From Bacteroidales bacterium (GTDB lineage: Bacteria; Bacteroidota; Bacteroidia; Bacteroidales; JAAYJT01), in contig JAAYJT010000071.1 of assembly GCA_012522795.1 (NCBI GenBank), positions 1 through 51,596 on the forward strand: a DNA stretch of 51,596 bases, read 5' to 3'. The position numbers were made by a program, and so were the translations under genes. The first letter of the stretch is position 1, and the number at the start of each line of letters is the position of its first letter. The notes under the pieces are model-generated. The model saw only the letters and a list, made by a program, of their open reading frames with translations, ran no database searches and was not told where the DNA came from. Positions 8,888 through 16,217 of the stretch are shown piece by piece.

Positions 8888-11800
8888 ATGAAAAAACTCA
8901 TATTATTCTTTGTTGGTTTTTTTATTGTTGTTACACTTTTTGGGCAGGATAAAGTCATTATCAGACTCGACAAACCGCTGCCTGAAGATGTGAAATATTT
9001 CTCAACAAATAATTATGATATTGCCTCTGTACGACCTGGTGAATATCTTGATCTGGTAGTAACTACCAGTGAGTTTCAGAATCTTGTATCACAAGGATAT
9101 AATTTCAGGATTTATCAGACCATAGCTGAAATGGCTGCCAATCTGCAACCTGAAAAAGGTATTCCTGGTTATCGGACTTATGCTCAGGCCCTTGCTGAGT
9201 TACAGCAAATTGAGAATACATATCCCGATATTTGTAAACTATATAATATTGGTGAAACCAGAGGAAAGCAATATTATAATGCCGGAAATAATAACTATGT
9301 GAACTATCAGCATGATATCTGGGCACTTAAAGTCTCCGATAATGTTGAACTTGACGAAGATGAGCCGGCGATTTATTATATGGGGCTGCATCATGCACGT
9401 GAGCCGCTCAGTACTGAAGTTACTTTTTATGTATTGAACCATTTATTGCAGAATTATGGTGTTGACCCTGAGATCACAGAAGCTATTAATAGTAAGGAGA
9501 TATGGTTTATCCCCATTGTTAATCCTGACGGTCACAGAATTGTTATTGAACAGATAAATACCGATTGGCGAAAAAATATTAGGGATAACGACGGCAACGG
9601 ACAAATAACGAATGGAAGTTTTTATTATCCTGATGGTGTTGACCTGAACAGAAATTATTCATGGCATTGGGGAGAAGAAGGTACAAGTACAAACCCGTCA
9701 GATATAACCTATTGTGGACCAGAACCTTTTTCAGAACCTGAATTAATTGGAATTCGCGATTTATTGGCTGCCCGTCATTTTGTTGCTGGTATATCATATC
9801 ATACTTACAGCGAACTTGTTTTATGGCCTTATGGGTATACATCAAACGCAGTAGCTCCTGATGCCACTGCATTAGCAGCCTTGGGAACTGCTATGGGGAA
9901 TGCAATTCCAAAACTTGGTTCAGGCACCTATACTCCGCAACCTATATGGGCATTGTATCCTGCTTCAGGGGGTACAGATGATTATGCCTACGGAAAACAT
10001 GGTATTTTCTGCTATACTATTGAACTTGCTACTCAGTTTATACCTCCAGCTTCTCAGGTAATACAGGTGTGTCAGGATAATTTACAGGCTGCACTTATTT
10101 TGCTGAACAGAGTGAATAAATCTACACTTACAGGGCATGTAACCAACTCAGTAACAGGTGAGCCTGTGGTAGCTGAAGTATATATACAGGGAATTGACAA
10201 TACAGGATTGTATCGTGAACCATACAAGAGTAATGAAGCATTTGGCACATATTACAGAATGTTGCCCAATGGCAATTATACAATTACATTCTCAGCATTT
10301 GGTTATATATCACAAACTTTCAATAATGTTAACATCAATAATCTGAATCAAACTATTCTTGACATGCAGTTAGTTCCGGCACAGGTTGTTACAGTAACCG
10401 GAACCGTCATTGATGCTGATACTGGCTTACCGATTGAAAACGCTACAATACAGGTAATGGGAACCCCGCTTGAACCGATTCATACAAATGCATCAGGTCA
10501 ATACATAATTCCTGAAATCTATGAAAATACCTACACTTTCCGTGTTTATGCCATGGATTATCTTACAGTAAGTCAGGAAATAGCTATTAACCCTCAGAAT
10601 AATATTGTGGATTTTGAATTACATGAAGCACATGCTGTTAGTTTTGAGGATGGACAGTTTCCTGAGGGATGGACTTTCAGTGGCAACCTTCCCTGGATAA
10701 TTGACAATACAACAGCATGGGACGGAGCTTATTCTGCCCGCTCAGGTGCTATTGGCAACAGCCAGACATCTTCATTGATATATACTATGGAAACAGATAC
10801 CGAAGGAGTTATAAGCTTTTATTGTAAGGTTTCAAGTGAGGCTAATTATGATTTTCTGAGGTTCTACATTAATGACGAGCTGCAAGCACAATGGTCAGGC
10901 AATATGGATTGGGCAGAAGTTAGTTTTCCGGTTACTCCCGGAGTGAAAACTTTCCGCTGGACTTATTCTAAGGACGTTTCAGCTTCAGGTGGAAGCGATA
11001 AAGCTTGGATTGACTTTATCATTCTGCCATTCCCGGCAGCATATTCTGCTCCTAAAAACCTGACGGCTACTGTAGTTACGGCTAACTCAGCACAGCTAAA
11101 CTGGTTACCCGGCGGCGACGAAACAATTTGGGACGTAAGCTGGGGTCCGGCAGGAACAACTCCTTCACAAGGCACAATAATTGAAAATCTTACTAGTACT
11201 CAATATCAACTTACCGGATTGACACCTATAACTGAATATGTGTTTTATGTAAGAGGCAGTTATCCTGACAATCAGATGAGTGCCTGGGCAGGTCCTGCAC
11301 CGTTTACAACCCTTTGCGATGTATTCAGTTTACCATACTTTGAGCCTTTTGGAACACCTTTAGTCAGTTGCTGGACATTCCCTGAAGGTCAGGGTAACTG
11401 GAATTTTGGATCTTCATATACACCCCCGTCAGGTTCAGCGCCCAATGCATTTTTTGGCTGGAGCCCGTCAATAACCAATTATTCCTATTCGCTTGTCAGT
11501 CCTCTGTTCAGTGCAGTAGGTTTTTCTGATATAAAACTAGACTTTAAATTGTATATCAATAATTTCAGTACTTCCACTGTAGAACAAATGGCAGTTGAGT
11601 ATAAGACAATAGGCAGTAACGACTGGATCTTACTTGAAAATTTTACTAATTCAGGTGGTACAGCACAATTTAACCGCACCAATCAATTACTTGATGGAAT
11701 GGCTGGTCAGCATTTTCAGGTACGATTCCGTGCCCATGGAGCAAACAGCTATAATATAAATGGATGGGGGCTAGATGATATTAATTTTCATGGTGAAGCA

Positions 11801-12634
11801 CTGCCATCAGTTGTTCCCGGTGATGCTAACTGTGATGGAATCGTAAATATACTGGATGCTATTGCCATTGTTGATTTTATAGCTGGTAATGATCCGCATC
11901 CTTTCTGTTTCGAAAACGCTGATGTTACTGAAGATGGAATAATTAACATACTTGATGTTATTGGAACTGTTAACATTATACTTAATGGTAAGAAATCATC
12001 GGGATATGAATTTAATTCTGCTACAGCCAATATTTATCTTGGAAGTTCGGGTATTGAACTTGAAAGCGATGGAACCCTTGCCGGACTTCAGTTTGAAATT
12101 AGTGGTCTTAGTATTGAAATTCCTGAATTTTTGTTAAAAGGATATGAGTTTGTTACTGCAATTAAAGATGACAAACTTATTGGTATGATTTTCAGTTTTG
12201 ATAATACACCGATCCCTGCCGGCAGAATAAATTTGTTGAGTTTCAATAACGAATCGCATAGCGTAGAACTTGGATCTGTTATTGCAGGCAATTTAAATGC
12301 TGAAGAAGTTAGGGTCATAAAACATTTTACAGAAGGCAAAGATTTGTTTTCCGGTGAATTTCAACTAAATGCACATCCAAATCCATCGAATGGTGTGACA
12401 AATATTTCTATTATAGTCCCGATTTCTTCATGGGTATCAATAAAGATTTATGATATGCACGGGAAAGTCGTTTCTATAATTACAGAGAAGTCATATGATA
12501 AGGGTATTTATAATTTTGTGGCTAATGAAGGACGAATATTCAAATCCGGCATTTATACCATTCAATTAATTGCCTGTCCATTGGATACTATGGAAGATGT
12601 GATTCATAAGAATATAAAATTATTGATTAATTAA
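8888..12634 (+). CDS. M14 zinc carboxypeptidase with dockerin, cohesin-like module and T9SS sorting domain
   Basis: A 1248-residue secreted metallocarboxypeptidase. Signal peptide about 1-19 (ending TLFGQ). The M14 domain spans about 90-405, with zinc ligands His169 and Glu172 (HHAREP), His305 (SYHTYSE), the substrate-binding DLNRNY (252-257, with Arg255) and catalytic Glu379 (YTIELATQ). Two carboxypeptidase-regulatory-like beta domains follow (about 413-580), then jelly-roll, FN3, jelly-roll, a dockerin (978-1033), a cohesin-like module (about 1034-1155) and a T9SS sorting domain (HPNPSNG onward). All active-site residues are present, so it should remove C-terminal residues from peptides; the specificity pocket cannot be judged. 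It likely acts outside the cell on products of the neighbouring endopeptidases. It has its own terminator; I found no good TAnnTTTG upstream. Confidence 0.92.
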   Translation: MKKLILFFVGFFIVVTLFGQDKVIIRLDKPLPEDVKYFSTNNYDIASVRPGEYLDLVVTTSEFQNLVSQGYNFRIYQTIAEMAANLQPEKGIPGYRTYAQALAELQQIENTYPDICKLYNIGETRGKQYYNAGNNNYVNYQHDIWALKVSDNVELDEDEPAIYYMGLHHAREPLSTEVTFYVLNHLLQNYGVDPEITEAINSKEIWFIPIVNPDGHRIVIEQINTDWRKNIRDNDGNGQITNGSFYYPDGVDLNRNYSWHWGEEGTSTNPSDITYCGPEPFSEPELIGIRDLLAARHFVAGISYHTYSELVLWPYGYTSNAVAPDATALAALGTAMGNAIPKLGSGTYTPQPIWALYPASGGTDDYAYGKHGIFCYTIELATQFIPPASQVIQVCQDNLQAALILLNRVNKSTLTGHVTNSVTGEPVVAEVYIQGIDNTGLYREPYKSNEAFGTYYRMLPNGNYTITFSAFGYISQTFNNVNINNLNQTILDMQLVPAQVVTVTGTVIDADTGLPIENATIQVMGTPLEPIHTNASGQYIIPEIYENTYTFRVYAMDYLTVSQEIAINPQNNIVDFELHEAHAVSFEDGQFPEGWTFSGNLPWIIDNTTAWDGAYSARSGAIGNSQTSSLIYTMETDTEGVISFYCKVSSEANYDFLRFYINDELQAQWSGNMDWAEVSFPVTPGVKTFRWTYSKDVSASGGSDKAWIDFIILPFPAAYSAPKNLTATVVTANSAQLNWLPGGDETIWDVSWGPAGTTPSQGTIIENLTSTQYQLTGLTPITEYVFYVRGSYPDNQMSAWAGPAPFTTLCDVFSLPYFEPFGTPLVSCWTFPEGQGNWNFGSSYTPPSGSAPNAFFGWSPSITNYSYSLVSPLFSAVGFSDIKLDFKLYINNFSTSTVEQMAVEYKTIGSNDWILLENFTNSGGTAQFNRTNQLLDGMAGQHFQVRFRAHGANSYNINGWGLDDINFHGEALPSVVPGDANCDGIVNILDAIAIVDFIAGNDPHPFCFENADVTEDGIINILDVIGTVNIILNGKKSSGYEFNSATANIYLGSSGIELESDGTLAGLQFEISGLSIEIPEFLLKGYEFVTAIKDDKLIGMIFSFDNTPIPAGRINLLSFNNESHSVELGSVIAGNLNAEEVRVIKHFTEGKDLFSGEFQLNAHPNPSNGVTNISIIVPISSWVSIKIYDMHGKVVSIITEKSYDKGIYNFVANEGRIFKSGIYTIQLIACPLDTMEDVIHKNIKLLIN
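10631..11986 (+). repeat. Shared 1356-bp module block, copy 2
   Basis: From the HAVSFEDGQ motif to the end of the dockerin. It has exactly the same length as copy 3 in the next gene and is highly similar to it in DNA and protein. The dockerin occupies 11819-11986. Confidence 0.85.
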
Positions 12635-12651
12635 TTTTTAATAAACTGATA

Positions 12652-12710
12652 AAAATGTTGAAAACAGGCTAAAAAGAATTAAAAGCTTGTTTTCAACATT
12701 TTGCTTTTAT
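12652..12710 (+). terminator. Rho-independent terminator after the first M14 gene
   Basis: A long A/T-rich stem: AAAATGTTGAAAACA (12652-12666) pairs perfectly with TGTTTTCAACATTTT (12688-12702), extended inward by GGCT/AGCT pairing. A T-rich tail follows. It starts 18 bp after the stop codon. Confidence 0.75.
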
Positions 12711-12850
12711 TGAGTTTTGGATATTAGTAAGGATTGAAATTTATTTTCAATTCCGAATCATTTGTCATTAATTTAGCGTGATAAAACTGATCCTTGTTTA
12801 TTAAACAATTTCTTGTATAACGGTTTGTAATTAATTTGTTTTTTGCGAAC

Positions 12851-12877
12851 TTGTTAATTCAATAACATATACTTTTG
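12851..12877 (+). promoter_or_regulatory. Promoter of the second M14 gene
   Basis: TTG at 12851-12853, 16 nt, then TACTTTTG at 12870-12877, a match to TAnnTTTG. The spacing is identical to that before the C25 gene. The predicted leader is about 95 nt. Confidence 0.55.
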
Positions 12878-12975
12878 TGAAATATCTTATTTTGGTTTTA
12901 ATTATTAGAAGATATAAGCTTGCTTAAACCTTTTTAATATCTCATAAATCTCGTATAATCAATTAATTAAAAGTT

Positions 12976-15900
12976 ATGAAAAGATTTTTTGCTCTTCTGA
13001 CAATGTTGTTTTTTGTCTCAATCGCTTATCCACAGGATAAGGTGATTATCAGGCTTGAGGATCCAAAGCCTGAACAGGTAAAATATTTTGCAACCAATAA
13101 TTACGATATCGCATCGTACCGCCCTGCCGAATATCTTGATCTTGTGGTTAGTAAAAATGAATTTTCTGATCTGCTGGCACAGGGTTATCGGTTTAGATTA
13201 TTTCAAACCGAAGCTGAAATGGCTGCCAATCTGGTTTCTGCCGATGGTTTACCGGGTTACCGGACATATGCTGAATCTCTTGCCGAACTTCAGCAAATGG
13301 TAATTGATCATCCAACTATATGTAAATTATATGATATCGGAGATACGCGCGGGAAGGAATACTATAATGCCGGAAACAATAATTATGTAAACTATCAGCA
13401 TGATATCTGGGCTTTAAAAGTAACCTCGAATGTTGAGCTTGACGAAGATAAACCGGCTGTATTTTACATGGGCTTGCATCATGCACGCGAGCCACTAAGT
13501 GTTGAAGTTACATTTCATGTTTTAAATCATTTGTTACAGAATTATGGTGTGAACCCGGAAATCACAAATCATATCAATACCAAAGAAATCTGGTTCATAC
13601 CAAATGTAAACCCTGACGGTCATAAAATAGTAATAGATCAGATAAATACAAGCTGGCGAAAAAATATCAGGGATAACGATGGTAATGGACAAATAACATT
13701 GAATGGCTATGATGGAGTTGATTTGAACCGTAATTACGATTGGCAATGGGGTGTTAATGCAAGTCATTCGCCAAGTGATGAAACCTATTGTGGTCCGGCA
13801 GCATGGTCAGAACCTGAAATAGTGGCTTTGCGTGATTTAATTGATTCTCGTCATTTTGTTTCTGGTATTTCATATCATACTTATGGTGAACTGGTATTAT
13901 GGCCTTATGGTTATGAAAGCAATGCCATTGTACCTGATAATATTGCAATGGCAGCACTTGGCACCGCATTGGCACAGGCAATTCCAAGCCAGGGATCAGG
14001 AACGTATTATCCCGAGCCTTCATGGCAGCTTTATCCTCATGGTGGAGTTTTAAATGATTACGCCTATGGAAAGCATGGAATTTTTTGCTATACAGTAGAA
14101 TTGGCAACTCAGTTTATACCTCCTGCTGCGCAGGTTCCAGTAATATGCCAGAATAATCTGCAGGCTGCATTACTATTACTTGCCCGAACCGATAAATCAA
14201 CGCTTACAGGGCATGTGACCAATTCAGTAACTGGTGAACCGGTAGTGGCTGAAATACATATTCCGGTAATTGACAATACCGGAATGTATCGCGATCCATA
14301 CAAAAGCGATGAAGCATTTGGCAGATATTACAGGTTATTGTCCAATGGTAATTATACGGTTACTTTCTCAGCCTTTGGGTATATTTCACAAACATTTACC
14401 AATGTTAACATCAATAATCTGGGTCAAACTGTTCTTAACGTAGAATTAGTTCCAAGCCAGGTTATTACTGTAACCGGAACAGTTACTGATGCCGATACCG
14501 GTTTACCTATTGAGAATGCCACAATCCAGGTTATGGGAACCCCACTTGAACCGGTTCATACCAATGCGGCAGGTCAATATATAATACCTGAGATTTATGA
14601 AAACATTTATAATTTCCGTGTATATGCCATTGATTATCTTACTGTTATTCAAGAGGTGAGCGTAACATTACAGAATACTGTTGTGGATTTTGAGTTGCAT
14701 GAAGCACATGCTGTTAGTTTTGAGGATGGCCAGTTTCCTGAAGGATGGACATTCAGCGGAAATCTTCCGTGGATAATAGACAATACTACGGCATGGGATG
14801 GAGCCTATTCTGCCCGCTCAGGTACTATTGGCAATAGCCAGACATCTTCAATGATATATATAATGGAGACAGATACTGAAGGATTAATTAGTTTTTACCG
14901 TAAGGTTTCAAGTGAGGCTAATTATGATTTTCTGAGTTTTTATATTAATGACCAGCTGCAAGCACAGTGGTCGGGCAATATGGATTGGGCAGAAGTTAGT
15001 TTTCCGGTCACTGCGGGATATAAAACTTTTCGCTGGACATATTCCAAGGATGTTTCAGTTTCAGGTGGAAGCGACAAAGCCTGGATAGACTTTATTACAT
15101 TTCCATTCCCTGCTGCTTATTCTGCTCCTAAGAATCTCACTGCTACTTCAGTTACAGCCACCTCTGCCCAGCTAAACTGGATGCCTGGAGGCGATGAAGC
15201 AATTTGGGATGTAAGCTGGGGTCTTGCAGGATTTACTCCTTCGCAAGGCACAATAGTAGAGGATCTTACTACAATGACTTACCAACTTACCGGTTTGACA
15301 CCTGTAACCGGATATGAATTTTATGTAAGAGGTCATTATCCTGATAATCAGATAAGTGCCTGGGCAGGCCCTGCTCCGTTTACAACGCTTTGCGATATAT
15401 TCAGTTTGCCATATTTTGAGCCTTTTGGAACACCGTCAGTCAGTTGCTGGACTTTCCCTGAAGGTCAGGGTAACTGGGGCTTCGGTTCTTCATATACACC
15501 ACCCTCAGGTACTGCGCCCAATGCATTTTTTGGCTGGAGCCCGTCAATAACCAATTATTCCTATTCGCTTGTCAGTCCTCTGATCAGCGCAGTTGGTTTT
15601 TCTGATATAAAACTGGACTTTAAATTGTATATCAATAATTACAGTACTTCCACTGTAGAACAAATGGCAGTTGAATACAAGACCATAGGCAGTAACGACT
15701 GGATTTTACTTGAGAATTTGACTAATTCCGGTGGTACAGTTCAATTTGTCCGTACCAATCAGCTTTTAAATGGTATGGCCGGTCATGAATTTCAGGTACG
15801 ATTTCGCGCTAATGGAGCGAATAGTTACAATATAAATGGCTGGGGACTTGATGATATTAATTTTCATGGTGAAGCACTGCCATCAGTTGTTCCCGGTGAT

Positions 15901-16065
15901 GCAAACTGCGATGGAATAGTAAACATTATTGATGCTATTACAATAATAAATTATGTTTCCGGTCTAAATCCGCAACCTTTCTGTTTTGAAAATGCTGATG
16001 TAACCGAAGATGGAATAATCAATGTGCTGGATGTCATTGCAACCGTTAATATTGTTGTTAACTGA
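12976..16065 (+). CDS. M14 zinc carboxypeptidase ending in a dockerin (no T9SS sorting domain)
   Basis: A 1029-residue paralogue of the preceding gene. It has a signal peptide (ending SIAYPQ), an M14 domain with His169/Glu172 (HHAREP), His301 (SYHTYGE), DLNRNY and catalytic Glu375 (YTVELATQ), two regulatory-like beta domains, jelly-roll, FN3, jelly-roll and a dockerin at 974-1029. The protein stops with the last residue of the dockerin: the cohesin-like module and sorting domain of the paralogue are absent. The sequence after the TGA does not resume homology in any frame I checked, so a simple frameshift is unlikely. Without a sorting domain it cannot be a standard T9SS substrate. It may remain periplasmic, or reach the surface by binding another protein through its dockerin (inference). 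The active site looks intact. Confidence 0.9.
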   Translation: MKRFFALLTMLFFVSIAYPQDKVIIRLEDPKPEQVKYFATNNYDIASYRPAEYLDLVVSKNEFSDLLAQGYRFRLFQTEAEMAANLVSADGLPGYRTYAESLAELQQMVIDHPTICKLYDIGDTRGKEYYNAGNNNYVNYQHDIWALKVTSNVELDEDKPAVFYMGLHHAREPLSVEVTFHVLNHLLQNYGVNPEITNHINTKEIWFIPNVNPDGHKIVIDQINTSWRKNIRDNDGNGQITLNGYDGVDLNRNYDWQWGVNASHSPSDETYCGPAAWSEPEIVALRDLIDSRHFVSGISYHTYGELVLWPYGYESNAIVPDNIAMAALGTALAQAIPSQGSGTYYPEPSWQLYPHGGVLNDYAYGKHGIFCYTVELATQFIPPAAQVPVICQNNLQAALLLLARTDKSTLTGHVTNSVTGEPVVAEIHIPVIDNTGMYRDPYKSDEAFGRYYRLLSNGNYTVTFSAFGYISQTFTNVNINNLGQTVLNVELVPSQVITVTGTVTDADTGLPIENATIQVMGTPLEPVHTNAAGQYIIPEIYENIYNFRVYAIDYLTVIQEVSVTLQNTVVDFELHEAHAVSFEDGQFPEGWTFSGNLPWIIDNTTAWDGAYSARSGTIGNSQTSSMIYIMETDTEGLISFYRKVSSEANYDFLSFYINDQLQAQWSGNMDWAEVSFPVTAGYKTFRWTYSKDVSVSGGSDKAWIDFITFPFPAAYSAPKNLTATSVTATSAQLNWMPGGDEAIWDVSWGLAGFTPSQGTIVEDLTTMTYQLTGLTPVTGYEFYVRGHYPDNQISAWAGPAPFTTLCDIFSLPYFEPFGTPSVSCWTFPEGQGNWGFGSSYTPPSGTAPNAFFGWSPSITNYSYSLVSPLISAVGFSDIKLDFKLYINNYSTSTVEQMAVEYKTIGSNDWILLENLTNSGGTVQFVRTNQLLNGMAGHEFQVRFRANGANSYNINGWGLDDINFHGEALPSVVPGDANCDGIVNIIDAITIINYVSGLNPQPFCFENADVTEDGIINVLDVIATVNIVVN
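14707..16062 (+). repeat. Shared 1356-bp module block, copy 3
   Basis: Same start motif, same length and same end (last dockerin codon) as copy 2. The dockerin occupies 15895-16062, directly before the stop codon. Confidence 0.85.
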
Positions 16066-16096
16066 AAGCATGATTATTAAAATGCTTTGATCCTAA

Positions 16097-16146
16097 ACTA
16101 CCGGGAGTGGGGTTGAGAATTCTGAAATTGGCAGACTTCCGGTAGT
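16097..16146 (+). terminator. Inverted repeat between the second M14 gene and the C10 gene
   Basis: A 12-bp stem with one G-U pair (ACTACCGGGAGT at 16097-16108 with ACTTCCGGTAGT at 16135-16146) and a 26-nt loop. It follows a weaker AAAGCAT/ATGCTTT hairpin at 16065-16088. No good T-run follows, so it could be a transcript-end structure or part of the C10 leader. Confidence 0.4.
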
Positions 16147-16217
16147 GAGCATTTAACTGAAAAATCTTCAATGCATGAAAAAAACATATGTTCTTTAATT
16201 TAAATCCAATGTCACCA

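Noticed and set aside
16066-16200. Frameshifted continuation of the second M14 gene into a sorting domain
   Set aside because: No frame after the TGA resembles the cohesin-like module or a PNPS-type sorting domain; the next gene begins at 16218.
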